64,000 nucleotides of DNA from Ceriagrion tenellum (GCA_963169105.1 OY720636.1:137817747-137881746); one strand, 5' to 3'; counted from the first letter of the stretch, positions 38,544-49,929 are shown. Translations and numbers: made by a program. The notes: generated from the sequence alone by a model not told the origin.

Positions 38544-38563
38544 GGGGGGGGGGGGGGGGGGGG
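38544..38563. repeat. 20-G homopolymer followed by CGG-type repeats
   Basis: Twenty consecutive G, then AAATAAGCC and a (CGG)n-like GGCGGCGGCGGCGTGGCGG stretch, lying 27 bp inside the left terminal repeat of the hAT element. Quadruplex formation and length instability are likely, and the assembled length may be unreliable. Confidence 0.95.
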
Positions 38564-38815
38564 AAATAAGCCGGCGGCGGCGGCGTGGCGGCGCGAACGC
38601 CGAGCGTGGCGACGTGTTAACGCCTGTTCGTATACTTCGAGGAAAAAAGCGAAGAACTGGAAAATCTCATATTACAACCGTTAAAAATGTAAAGGTCTAT
38701 CTTAAATACTGCGTCGTCAATGGGTTTAGTTAGCAGATGAAAATATGATAGTATTTTACTTTTCACACAGTCACAAAGGCACGCTACAGGCTGTACATAT
38801 AGAAGAATAATTGTG

Positions 38816-39090
38816 TCACTGCACTGTATGCACAAACTCTTTACACATCTCATAGTTTTCATAAATAAAAGCTATTTTATTTAGGCGCTGCGGCTCAAGT
38901 CAACTTTTCTTGGCTGTAAGGGCGAGTCCACATATATTGAAACTGCGTTCAGTAGGTGTGTTGGTGACGGGGATGCACACAAGGCCATGGATAGTAAGGT
39001 TCCGACAACTCGCAGCGGCGGCTATTTTGGGGCTTAGAGCAGACAGCTGTTCTGATAAACAACGACACTTGATGCATTATAACAAACTTC
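38816..39090 (-). pseudogene. hAT transposase C-terminal dimerisation domain
   Basis: The - strand reads LSEQLSALSPKIAAAAS, then VCIPVTNTPTERSFNICGLA, LTAKKS, a TGA stop (38900-38902), and continues in frame as LEPQRLNKIAFIYENYEM up to a final stop at 38816-38818. The IP-T--P-ERSF---G---TAK-S-LEP---NK--FI pattern is the diagnostic hAT C-terminal dimerisation region, at the expected place right before the protein end. Only one in-frame stop breaks about 85 codons, so this end has decayed less than the rest. The catalytic DDE region was not found upstream. Confidence 0.88.
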
Positions 39091-40542
39091 CTTACTTGCT
39101 AATGAGCAGGTTTACGTAAAAAATGCATCGGGAAGTCTTAGAGATGGAACATTTCAATGTTTTGGGTAAGAAAAATGTACGAATGAGGACATAACCTTGC
39201 TGGTTGCGAATAAAACTGCAAAGAACTGTCTTCCCATGTTAAGCGAATTTGATCATAAAAATACCGATGAAACACGAGTGGAATGATAAAAATAATACTA
39301 ATGACTTTGATTCGAATTTGAAAACCAAACTCACCAGCAGTATTAGTTGTTAAATTGAAGTTATTTGCTTTGTACCGACAATATAGACTACATACACTGC
39401 TAGCCATGACAGTAAGATGCGATGGAATATGATATTTTTAAAAATTGCTATAAAAATACATAGGTAGATTTTAGGAAAAAATATGAAATTCCATAAACCA
39501 ACCTTTTTCCATTGATTACCATAATTATAAACGACCAGAAATATCATCCAACATAGTTGAAATTCATAAAATCGACAAAAAAAGGCTCTGAAAATTGATG
39601 ATAAAGGATAAATACCAGGTTTCCATGGGAACTAAAGGAAGTGTGAAGCATGACTTAATTAGTGGCCAAATAGTAATCCTAGGAAGACTGAAGCCTGGTT
39701 GTAGACGAAAGAAAAATTTTTCAAATTATGATTTCCAATTGAAAATTAAAATTACCTTGCGTTAACTAACTTAGTTGATGTACTTAACCCGATTGCAGAA
39801 ATTTCACCAAGCACAGGCATCTGACTATTCATGGCCTTGGGATGCGCAGGAACATGCGCACCGCAGTCGCCAGCCATGGGAATTGACATCGGCGGTCTTT
39901 CCAGAACCTCAGTTAATATAATAGATTTAAAATTGCGATGTGGCGTCGAGCACCTTCGTCCCTTTCCATGGACAGCTTCCCAAAGTAACGCCATGTGAAG
40001 CTTGTTTTATGTGAGCCGTACAACGTTTCGGCCATATACTTTGAAATGTGTTCTTTGGCATCTTTCACGGGCGCACTCATAGTCATGCGAATGGTTCCCC
40101 ATAAAAAGCACACACGAAAAACGGATGTTTATACCAGACAGTGCTCTCAGAGCTTCTGTGCAGAACTCGAGTCGTCAATTCCTATGGTGTCTCAAATCGC
40201 TCAGACAATGGTATATTCTCGAGCACCAATGTATCACGTACAAAAGGGACTGTGTGAGTGAGTAGACGGAACTGAGGCAACATCAACGTGGCATTGCGTT
40301 CTTGAGCGACTCACAGGTAATCTTGAAACAGTTAATTTTTGGACGTATCCCCACGCTTATCCACCGCGTTGCCAGGTCCTAACTGGGCCCGAAAATATCA
40401 GCTCATTTTCCCTATTGAAGCCACATTGTAAGAGTTATGTGTTTACTTTATGGCATCTGCATTTCTGCGAGCCCACGGCGCTTGTCTGGCCCATCTCGAT
40501 GTCTGTGCTTGGACGATAATAGATACTCTGGTGATATACCTA

Positions 40543-40950
40543 GGAGGCCATTCAAGTATTACGTAAAACATTTAAGGGGGTGGGGGGTTTGGGATTATAT
40601 TACATTGCCTTATGTAGGGGGCAGAGGGACTGGAATCTATTTACGTAAGATTTCTGTCCGTCTTGAAACATTGTATTGTTTCCGAATGAAATTTAGCTGT
40701 AACATAGAGCATCCGATCGTTAATGGCGTATTTTCCGTTATCTCACCGCTACTCTGTCGCCTGACTGGCTAGCTACATTACCGCCATACTCAACCAAAGC
40801 GAGTATGTAACGAAGAGTAGATACAGATATCTATATTAAGTAAGACTGAGAGGGGGGAGGTTTGGGAAAATCTTACATTGTCTTACATAGAAGGAGGGAA
40901 GGAGGTCTAAAATGGCATATATCGTCTTACGTAATAGTTGAACGGCCCCT
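40543..40950. mobile_element. MITE nested in the hAT element
   Basis: The left end GGAGGCCATTCAAGTATTACG and the reverse complement of the right end, AGGGGCCGTTCAACTATTACG, match at most positions, giving about 24-bp terminal inverted repeats. Inside, a GTTTGGGA---ATTACATTG-CTTA pattern occurs twice in direct orientation (about 40587-40620 and 40860-40895). There is no coding capacity. Superfamily unknown. No certain target duplication was identified. Confidence 0.6.
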
Positions 40951-41389
40951 GTCCAGTCAGTCTCTTTTCGTGAATAGGAGGAACCAATTTTGAAGTTTTT
41001 TGAAGTTAGTGTTTGAGATCATAAATGTTCGTATTTATTATTTTTATCTCTCACAAATATTGAGATAACATAAATGATTGATCTGCTAATTTTCCGGAGG
41101 ATTTAACTGGTAGTGGAAGCCAGTAGGTTTTCGCCTATGCTACTTAATTGCATACATTGTCTTTCTCATTTACAACCATATGTACTTTGAAGGATTTTAT
41201 ATATGTTCTACGTGGTAACTCAATGTACAAATGCCAAAATGTTAATTTCTCTCGTAATTTATGGAACCATCTCGTAAAAATGCATTCATCTTTTCCACAA
41301 ATCGGAAGGCGTTTTGTTTTTGTACATTGCCAATTTTCCTATTGATTGACGCTACAAGGACTCTATTACTGTTTTGCCGACAGCACATA

Positions 41390-41640
41390 TGATACACGAA
41401 GAACCTACCGAAGAGATTGACAGTGACAATGAGGAACAGCATGACACAGTGTATTACACTGGGAAGACACAGACGGGGAAAATGAGCCCAGGAAGATGTG
41501 TGCTATGCTAATGGGAAAGAATGGGAAAAGCAGAACAATCAGTGAAATATTTTCTAAATGTATTTGCAGAGAGCACTCCGTCACAAATTTTCTTGGTTTC
41601 GCTGAAGCTGGAGGTAGTGAAAAGGATGATGAGAAAGAAC
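41390..41640 (+). pseudogene. Possible piggyBac-type C-terminal fragment
   Basis: A + strand frame begins at about 41390 with an acidic stretch (HEEPTEEIDSDNEEQHDT) and runs to GRCVLC, then a stop. The adjacent frame at 41499 continues as GKNGKSRTISEIF-KCICREHSV. Joined conceptually by a single frameshift, the Cys-x2-Cys ... Lys-Cys ... Cys-x-EHS order resembles the cysteine-rich zinc-finger domain that ends piggyBac transposases, which is also preceded by acidic sequence. No TTAA-flanked ends were identified. It could instead belong to another transposon family. Confidence 0.4.
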
Positions 41641-42399
41641 AACAAGGTTGGTACGATGATAAATTATTTATAAAGCCGGTGGCCTTCGGTAAATGTTTTC
41701 GTAAAATTTCGAAAGTACGAAACTCTGTAAATCCTTCATGAAATTTGTTCATTGATTGGCTTTCCTGCGCGCATGTGCTTCGACCACAACCATCACGTTC
41801 TAGCAGTATCTCGCACCTCGAATATTATCCTAATATTCAATAAATAGGTAGATGTTTGATGTTTGGAATTGCGCTTGTGATGACGTATGGAACAGCTCTT
41901 CTCGACATACTTTTGCCGTTATGCTTTAAATAAAAAGGGATTTTTAGACTATTCGAGATTTATTATAGTCAAAATTAACGATAAAAAATTTTTATCGATG
42001 AAAAGGAAATCCCTATCTCCGAATTTTCTTAATAACTATATTTGAGGTTACTTTGACATAGATTGACGACTTATGTATTGATACAATTTATTGGAACCGT
42101 ACTTCATATTTAGAAAGTCTCAATTGTTCCCTTAGTACATTCGTTGCTTCACACAGAGACTTTCAGAGTGACAGTATTACACCTGATTTCTTTATAACTT
42201 ACGATATTTGTACGAACTTCCTCCAAAAATAAGAAGCTTGACCGGATACAATGGAATTATAATAGTTTTCGCGTATTACTAAGACCATTAGGAGTAATAT
42301 AAAGAATAATGCGCGTAAAAATTACTTGAATCTGAGGAAAGTAAGAGTAGGCCAAACCATGAGTTGGAAACCTCACGCCTTGTTTCGTCAAATCTCACT

Positions 42400-42480
42400 T
42401 AAAGAGCGGTAGTCTGGTGAGGAGCGCGCTCGCTTTGCGTGTGAAGGGTCGTGGTTTAGATTCTCAATCGGAGAACTTTT
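42400..42480 (+). repeat. tRNA-like segment (SINE fragment)
   Basis: GCGGTAGTCTGGTGAGGAGC followed by a B-box-like GGTTTAGATTC at 42453-42463, with tRNA-like spacing. The B box departs from GGTTCGANTCC, so this is a decayed SINE head or tRNA pseudogene. Confidence 0.4.
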
Positions 42481-43689
42481 TGGTGAACGAATGTTTTTAT
42501 GTTACAATATTTTTTTAAAAACGCAGTAATTTGAATATTTTCTTTCACAGTGATAGATAGTGTTATCAGATCGTTATTTAAATCTCTAGTTTCGAACTTG
42601 GTCTACGGGGAAGATAGTTTCGGCGACTCTGGGCTGGGGAACTCCTACATAGGGATTCTGCCTTGTTGCATCGTGAGCAAGAATGCTTGCTCTTGCAATT
42701 CCTTTAGTTTATACGTATGGCTAAAGTAATTCCCAGGTAATTTCAGAAATAGGCGTGTGCTATTCCATACCCTAGCTTGTAGGTCCCACAAAAATATCTT
42801 CTCTGCGTGTCCTTTTCGTACAGAGAATACACCATTGATGACAGCACAAAAAATTATCTTCTCGGCCGTCAGCCGATCAGTGCCCAATTCATGAAGTTTT
42901 CCTGCTCATGTGACATTGGGTCCAACAGTTCACGAAACTCAATTCACGAATATGAAATTCATGAATAAATTTAAGAAAAAAATTACCGCGGGACACCGGC
43001 TTAATGCTTTTCACATTGTGAAAAACTTGCGCTTTCTACTTGTAATTTTCAACTATTAAATATTGCGTAAAGTTTTATATAATTCTACCTCAACTTTACC
43101 GTCAAGTAAATATATACATTCTAGGTATATGTATAAAAACTAAATAACAAAAAAGTAATAATGTATTATAATTATAAATTATGCGGATGCATTGATAAAT
43201 TTCACGTAAAATTATTTTTAAATAATTATTCTTCAAACTTTCGTCTATATGATTATTTAGACCGTGCGCAACCAATGACATGCCAGTAGCTCTCTCGACT
43301 TATTAAGATTTAAATACTTGTAAAAGATAATATTTTATTTGGGCAATAAATAAACGAATGCCTATCTCCTAATTTCACATCTTTAGCTGGAAATCAAATT
43401 TTGTTTGTTTCTACTTTTTAACTTACCCTCAGTTTAAGAGAACCTGGCAGAAACATGTTATCCTGGGGATCGAACGCACGTCAGTAGACATAAAACCGCT
43501 CTAGTCCCAAAAAATCGAGCAAAATGTAATTTATATGGAAATATACCCACTCGGCTACATTCTTTTTGAGTTCGCACCTATTTCTTCCTGCGTACTCTGT
43601 GACTCTCCATTATGCCTCTCCTACGTTTTTTTTGTTGGGTCATACTCTGGTGCAAAATAAAACCTATCAAAACCTCGTATGTCCGCTCA

Positions 43690-43826
43690 GCCAGGCAGCT
43701 GAGCGGATATTCGAGACTTGCAGTGGGAAGGGAGTGGAAAGGTTGAAAAGAAGACCTAGCGTGACAGCGGAAATCAATCCAAAACGCATCTTCTCGAGCA
43801 ATTTGTCAGTACTTTGTCGACTGTAG
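43690..43826 (+). pseudogene. Possible second hAT-type C-terminus, opposite strand
   Basis: On the + strand near the right end of the hAT element, CPLSQAAERIFETCSG is followed by KRR-S and PKRIFSSNLSVL before a TAG. The S--AERIF-T-G spacing resembles the hAT dimerisation domain, but later parts fit poorly. The - strand domain at the other end is much stronger. It could be coincidence or a relic of a second element. Confidence 0.3.
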
Positions 43827-43899
43827 GACTTGATATTAAAAAAGTCTCGCCGTGCCGCCGACGTTAAAATGACCGGTGGCGCCCATCTCTAGTCTGATT

Positions 43900-46040
43900 T
43901 TAATGTCACGCTCTTTCTGTTGTAATATATTTTGTTTCGTGCGTAAAAGGTATTTTTTTTACCTAGCAGCTCGGCAGAGTTTCTTATTTTATGGCGCTGA
44001 GTCAAAGTGATTTCCTCTTTGTCTGAATGAAAGTTGCTCCATCTTAATATTTCATGTTATATTAGCCTATCATATAGCTTATGAGTCCCTTACGGCTTTC
44101 AGCTTATTATTTGTATCTAAGAGTTACTTTTTCTGCTGACTTGCAGTATTTATCAACGGCAACTTGAGACCTTCCTCTGTATTACATTTAATGAGTGGAT
44201 TAAAACTTCTGGGGAGGCCACAAATGCTCATCGCATGTTTGAGATGTCGTTTAACAACAAAAAAGTAATTTTTCACTATTTTATCGGACAACCTTAATAA
44301 TCGCCGATATAATCCTAGTTTCTCGAAAAATGTTCTGCGATGGCTTCCCTTACTCTCGGTCTGATGACACGGTGATTCCCAGTTTTTTTACTTACAAGAA
44401 GCAGAATACAGCAGTACATTTACTGAGGTCAAGGTCGATCCCACAATAAAGAATCGAAATTTCGAGCTACTGTTGTCAAAGTCCAACGTAATATCTTCTA
44501 GTTGAGAATTTGTAGTGATTTCTTATTAAAAATATTGTTAGAAACAATTTAATCATTCTATTTGATTTGGAGGTAATTTTCCTTATATAAATAATTACAG
44601 GGGGCCGATTTCACTGTCTTGAAGGATGCCGTATATCACTCTAACCATCTTAGCACTAACACCGTCGTATACCTATACTTTTTATTTGTTTAGTCTGTTA
44701 GAAAATCATCAATGGAATTCACCTTTTTTGCCTACCCAATATGATTGTATTTCAAACATTAGTTATTACTAAGAACTTTTTCAATGACGTCTTCGAATCT
44801 TTTCGGCAAATTTTCTACCTCTTCACTTCTCAATTATATAATATCATAGTGGAAGAGTTCAAGCTGGGTTTTGTTAGCTCTGCCATCCCAAAAGTACATT
44901 CCTTATCTCTCTCGTTCGTTCATTCTATCTTACCCTGGTGCTTTAGTTTCCTGTCGAAGGCTATGAGGAATACTTCTCTATTTTCTTTCCTCGAGAGCAG
45001 TTTTCTTTTTTACCTTGTTTTATCCCTCATAAAGGTCTAAGCGCTTCAAATGTACCCTTTGTAGATATTCTTGCACGATTTTGCATCAAGCTGAACTCAT
45101 TTTACTCTGCTGGGAACACTATTTTGCTACCATATGCTTATGATATCATTCATTTCAAGACAAACAATGACATTACTGTGTCAAACTTTCTAATGGATAC
45201 TTCGTATCTTTTACAAGCTATTGAGAAAGTTTTGGTAGGCATGGTGTGGTGAAATCTCCGTTAGCCAAAATGTATGCATCAATTTTCCAATGATTTATAA
45301 TATACTAGCGAAAGATACCCGTTGAGTTTCAACAGGTATGAAAAACACTGAATTTATTATATATGAAAGCCACAAAACCTGAAGAATACTGAGCGGTCTT
45401 CTTTGAGTCGTCTTCTGAGTGAATGAACTTAATCGCTTCTCTTGTGTACGTACATATATTTGCATTCAGCATTTTATTTCAGTTGCGATATTCATTTTTG
45501 ATATAGGCGTTGAGTATCTTCAAACAGGATTGGATAGTTGGGGTACAATCCAGCGGTTAAAAATGTCTGACGGGTCATTTGCAGCAGTAGCTATGTTTAT
45601 TTGACCAATTAATCCTCCGTTACCTGGACTGCGTCTTAGGCGTAAAGGGTAGCCATAATCATTGATTTCGGTTTTTTAATGAAAAATATATGTTGATTCT
45701 TAGGGTGATTGTCGATTTTCATGCATGGATGGCGTTCATTGAGCAAAATACCCCGTTCTTTTTTTCGGGTAAGATGAATGTAGTGAAGTTATTATAGTTT
45801 TAACCATATTAAAGAAGATTGAAGTTTCGAAACGGACGGGCCAATATTTGAGCCAGATTTATAGCTGGGTATCTTTCGGTGGTTGGGTTAGGATGAGATT
45901 TGTGCCGTTCTTAGTGTAACCCGAGAAACACCACGGAAAGGTGACCGGCTTAGTTTCCCATTTTTCTTGATAAAGGTATCCTTTTTTGGTATTTTTGTCT
46001 TGGATTTTTTATTTAGTTTTTCGTTTAATGTTTAAAAACC
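43900..46040. other. No gene seen
   Basis: AT-rich. The longest open frame (44741-45040, +) encodes a Phe/Leu/Ser-rich peptide without recognisable motif. No splice-supported exon was found. Confidence 0.5.
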
Positions 46041-46048
46041 CTGGTCAT

Positions 46049-47272
46049 TAGGGTGGTTCGAAAAAAGGATTTTCTCGCAAATCGTTTCCCGAGGGGTGCC
46101 AAACCTAATCTTTTGCTATGAATAGGAAGTACGCACAAGAGTATTGCGCAGGGTTGAGGCTTTACACTCCAACCTGCCAAAAACTGAGTTTTTACGCTCA
46201 TTTTCAGGAATTATCGACTTTTTAAGGGTTTTGACTCCATATTTCTTGAAATATTTTTTTAAATTTTTATTCTCACTAGGAGTAATAGAAAATAGTTCAT
46301 TTAACACACTTCAGTTATCATTTAGGAAATATATGATGTAAAATATTTATTTAAGCGTGTTTAAGGTCGATTTTCACTCGTTTTCAAGCATTTTTCATGA
46401 GTTTTAGAAACTCTGCCAAAATTTTGTTTTTTATCTAATAACAGTATACTACCTCTCGATCGTTTTCATAATAAATCCATGGATTAGGAAGAAAACTTCA
46501 GTAGAAAATGTAAGGCCACTTTTTCGTTTATGGTTAAATTTATTAAATGCGCGCGCATACTTTTATGATCATATACTGAAACGCACCAGTCGATCATCAA
46601 ACTACCCTTAAGTACCGACAGCAGTCAGCTGTATAAATTCATAGCAGAATTTACGTAAACAGTTTCATAAATTTATAAAAATTCAGCAACTGAGATTAAT
46701 GATATTGCGTGAAACTACGTATCGTGCGTAGCTATGGTGAATATTTAAGAGCTCAATTTCGACAGTTCTCACATTTTTAGTATATACGATGTTAAAAAAG
46801 TGAAAAGTTATTGTCGAATTGGTGAATCGAAAAAGGTGAATTTAGTACAACAATTCCTCACGTGAGTGTGTGCCGTGTAAAGCAACATATCAGCAGGTAT
46901 TTTGGTAGAGTTTCGAAAACTCATGAAAAATGCTTAAAAATGAGGGAAGAATCGACCTTTAATAATCTTAAATTAATATTTTACATCATATATTCCCTAA
47001 ATGATAACTTAAATGTGTTAAATGAACTATTTTCTATTACTCACAGTGAGAGTAAAAGTTAAAAAAAATATTTCAGAAATATGGAGGAAAAACCCTTAAA
47101 ATATCGATAATTCCTGAAAATGTGCGTAAAAACTCATTTTTTGTCAGGTTAGAGTGGAGAGCCTCAATCCTGCGCAATATTCTTGTTCGTAATTCCTAGT
47201 CACAGCAAAAGATTAGGTTTGGCACCCCTCGGGAAACGATTAGCAAGAAAACCCTTTTTTCGAACAACCCTA
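46049..47272. mobile_element. Foldback hAT-type element, 374-bp arms
   Basis: 1,224 bp flanked by a perfect 8-bp direct repeat CTGGTCAT (46041-46048 and 47273-47280). The left arm 46049-46422 and right arm 46899-47272 are inverted copies of equal length and highly similar. Shared words include GTTTCCCGAGGGGTGCCAAA, ATTGCGCAGG-TTGAGGCT and AATAGTTCATTTAACACA. The tips are TAGGGTGGTTCGAAAAAA against TAGGGTTGTTCGAAAAAA, a hAT-like end. The 476-bp centre has no recognisable coding. A LNELFSIT-SE-K peptide pattern read outward in both arms may be a remnant of an ancestral ORF. Non-autonomous. Confidence 0.88.
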
Positions 47273-47280
47273 CTGGTCAT

Positions 47281-47850
47281 CATTAATGCATCAGTATTAG
47301 CTTATTAGAAAATAAACTTAAACATTATATTTACGGCTTTACCTAAGGAGTGTTGAATGTGTATTGTAAACATGTATTGAATTTATCGATTACCATCCTA
47401 AGCAATCCATCATGGGGCCCTTGGGACTCTGGGCCCTTCTGAAACAGATTTACTTTCAACGTGATATCATGGCCCTGCAGGAGTACATGTTATTTACATA
47501 CTAGTGGCGAAAATATCTTTTAAAGATCAAATCTTTGGTTGCAAAGGAAATATGATATTTTTGATTTCAGACAAAATATGAGATTTTTCAGCTAAAAACA
47601 TGACTTTTACTCGAATACGAAGCGTAATAGAAAACTGATTGAAAGAATTAGAATTTCCATTTATTCAGCCATTCGATAAAACATTTCCAGCCCTCTATCG
47701 TGAGTGAAAGTTCTATTAAAAAGCAAAGAATTAAACTACTACATCGAATTCAATGATTAGCATGGACCACCAGAGGGGCCTTTAACGTGCCTTAGGGGAC
47801 CCTGAGAGCTTTTTAATATAGCCTATATTATCCACAGATATATTTTATAT
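47281..47850. other. No gene seen
   Basis: AT-rich spacer with no recognisable feature. Confidence 0.5.
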
Positions 47851-47852
47851 CT

Positions 47853-47955
47853 CATGCCAAATTTCAGCTCAATCGATTCAGTAGTTTTTGTGTGATTGAG
47901 TAACAAACATACAAACATACAAACTTTCACATTTATAATATTAGTAGGATTACAC
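47853..47955 (+). repeat. LINE (RTE-type) or SINE 3' tail
   Basis: CATGCCAAATTTCAGCTCAA, then TCGATTCAGTAGTTTTTGTG, ACAAACATACAAACATACAA and a TTTATAATATTAGTAGGAT ending. This order is a familiar 3' end in insect genomes, which I associate with RTE-type LINEs or SINEs using that tail. Only the tail is present. Confidence 0.6.
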
Positions 47956-47993
47956 GCAAAACCTCGTTTAAGTTAATCCAGGGGCCATATTGT

Positions 47994-48083
47994 AAATGAA
48001 AAGTATAACTTAGTTATTCCACATAGAATCTAAATAATGTATCCATTAATCTATGTGGAATAACTAAGTTATACTTTTCATTT
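47994..48083. repeat. Perfect 33-bp inverted repeat (hairpin)
   Basis: Arms 47994-48026 and 48051-48083 are exact reverse complements (AAATGAAAAGTATAACTTAG... mirrored), separated by 24 bp. There is no T-run downstream to suggest a terminator. It lies about 40 bp after the LINE-type tail. Possibly a very young MITE core or a replication-generated palindrome. Confidence 0.95.
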
Positions 48084-48319
48084 AAATGTTAAGCAAATTC
48101 CACGAAGTCACGCCCAAGACAACGGAATACAGGTGCAATATGTGTACCAGTCGCTTTACAGAATTAAGATACTATTTCCAACCGGTATGCAGCGTAATTC
48201 ATTCAGAAGGATAATTTGTACGATTGTTTGTGTGATCACAAAAGGATACATGGGAAGTCCAATGCTTACATGTATACCCCAGGAAATGGTTTTTGATTTT
48301 TATCAAAAGAGCGATAACC

Positions 48320-48985
48320 GCCTGATTGTCAGAGCGTGTCTTTGCACGCTTTCCGGCTTTCATCTTTTCAGGTTTGATGCGTTCGCTCCTTCTTCCACGC
48401 CCACCAGTCTTCGCTCTGCTTATCTTCCTCCTCCTGTCTATCCCCCGCCATACCCCCGGGGTGGCGAAGAGAGCCTCCCCCCCCCCAACCCCTTCCGTGT
48501 TTGCCCTCCCACTTGACCGAGAAACGGCCCCCGTTCCTCCCCCTTTCGCCGCATCTCTCGCTCGCACTTCTCACCTTCTCAACTTCCCTCTTCCTCCATC
48601 CTCCCGTCAGCGCATCCTCTCTCTCTCCATCCACGCCCGAGCAACCAACCAACCCTGCTGCCTTGGAGACGGCGAGACTCCCTTTATTCCTCGGCGGTTG
48701 GTTCGCAATACGAATGTTGCAGAAGGTCGTCGCACGGGCGAGAGGTTTTCTGCTCCCACTGAAGATGGAGATTTTCCTGACTTTTCCTTTCCCTATCTTC
48801 CCCCCCCCCAACCTCTACACCTCCTTTCACGCGCCAATCTCCCCTCCCCTTCCCCTTCAACCGTCTTGCGCTGCTCCTCGCCTTGCGTCGGATTCCCGGA
48901 TGCCATGGAGACGGATGGAGTGAGAGGAGTCCGCGAGCACGTGGAGGTCGCTCTAGCGATATTTATATGTGTTATTTAAGTCTCG
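48320..48985. other. C-rich island
   Basis: The + strand is pyrimidine-rich, with CCTCC and CCCCCC runs and CpG pairs. Frames are long in four of six readings (for example 48326-48979 on + and 48368-48811 on -), as expected where stop codons are scarce. The + peptide is Pro/Ser/Leu-rich without a domain. I do not call a gene. Confidence 0.5.
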
Positions 48986-49030
48986 TATGAGTCCCCATCT
49001 CTCGCTTCAAACATGTCGGAATTAGATGTC

Positions 49031-49576
49031 ATGTGTAGAAAAATATCAATCATTTCCTTACTCGCGTATTTTATAATTCACAATAAATGTAATGTTTTTT
49101 GATGGAAAAACTTAATATTCTCAAGGGTAAGAAGCCGTTTTTATGATACTCGAATCTCCTGTTCGGACATACATATCACAATTAGTTAAATTTTCCATAA
49201 CTCATATGTGCTGGAAACCTAATGATTTGCAGTTCCTATGACTCAGTTTAGTATATTTATTCATAATTTCAACTCTAAAATATATTTAAAATGTGTAGAA
49301 ACATATCAACCATTTCCTTACTAACGTATTTTATAATTCACAGTAAATATAAGTTTAGAAAGTCGTGATTCCTGGGCAATAATATTTTTGAGTGGAAAAA
49401 TATTATATTCTCAAGGGCAAGAAACCGTTTTTTTCATGGTCGAATCTCCTGTTCGGACATACATATCAGAATTAGTTTAATTTTATATAACTCATATATG
49501 TGCTGGAAACCTGATTATTTGCATTTCCTATGACTCAGTTTAGTGTATTTATTCATACCTTTCACGTCTAAAATGT
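49031..49576. repeat. Tandem duplication, about 260-bp unit
   Basis: Two direct copies begin ATGTGTAGAAA-ATATCAA at 49031 and 49291. They share CATTTCCTTACT, CAAGGG(T/C)AAGAA(G/A)CCG, TCGAATCTCCTGTTCGGACA, GTGCTGGAAACCT and CCTATGACTCAGTTTAGT. The second copy carries an insertion of about 30 bp near 49353. Non-coding, function unknown. Confidence 0.92.
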
Positions 49577-49759
49577 ACAATCCCGACTGCTCTGTTATCC
49601 TATTTGGGATACTATAATCCAACAAAAACCACCGTCTAGCTGCTTTTATGGCACTATTTTATATATTTAAATTCTACATCCCCATCTATGAAGCGTGCTC
49701 TTCGATAATGCTTCCCTTATTATTTAAGCTACTTAACGTTCCCAAATAATTCGTTCACC

Positions 49760-49885
49760 CTCTTTGGTCGTTCAATCCTAACACTGGTTGACTGACACCG
49801 CTCCATCCTTTCCTGTCAAATACAAGCTCTCTTACTTCCTGGATGCTCTTTCTACGTACTTTTCTCTTAATGTTATTTAATTTCT
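49760..49885 (-). pseudogene. LINE C-terminal fragment, family B
   Basis: The - strand repeats the end seen at 17.04-17.12 kb: AAGTACGTAGAAAGAGCATC ... GGATGGAGCGGTGTCAGTCAACC ... GGATTGAACGA. This corresponds to the GWR-SVNQ-type C-terminus. Short and truncated. Confidence 0.6.
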
Positions 49886-49929
49886 AAAATTATACCAATA
49901 ATTTCCATATAAACGCATATAAAAAAGTA

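Larger units (their letters stand above)
38504..43891 (-). mobile_element. hAT DNA transposon, 5.4 kb, decayed
   Basis: Bounded by perfect 14-bp terminal inverted repeats TAGAGATGGGCGCC (38504-38517 and, reversed, 43878-43891). They are flanked by GTCTGATG (38496-38503) and GTCTGATT (43892-43899), an 8-bp target duplication with one mismatch. The TA(G)NG start and 8-bp duplication are established hAT features. Subterminal GGCGGCA(T/C)GG-G words are also shared by both ends. A clear hAT transposase C-terminus lies on the - strand near the left end (38816-39085). The rest of the transposase is not readable, so the copy is inactive. The interior hosts other insertions. Confidence 0.82.

Noticed and set aside
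44741..45040. 99-codon frame on + as a membrane protein gene
   Set aside because: Phe/Leu/Ser-rich because of AT-rich codons, with no start context, splice sites or family similarity.
47994..48083. Rho-independent terminator
   Set aside because: The context is eukaryotic, with no T-tract and a 24-bp loop.
48326..48979. 217-codon frame on + as a gene
   Set aside because: It lies in a pyrimidine-rich island where other frames on both strands are equally open. The peptide is Pro/Ser/Leu low complexity with no domain or splice support.
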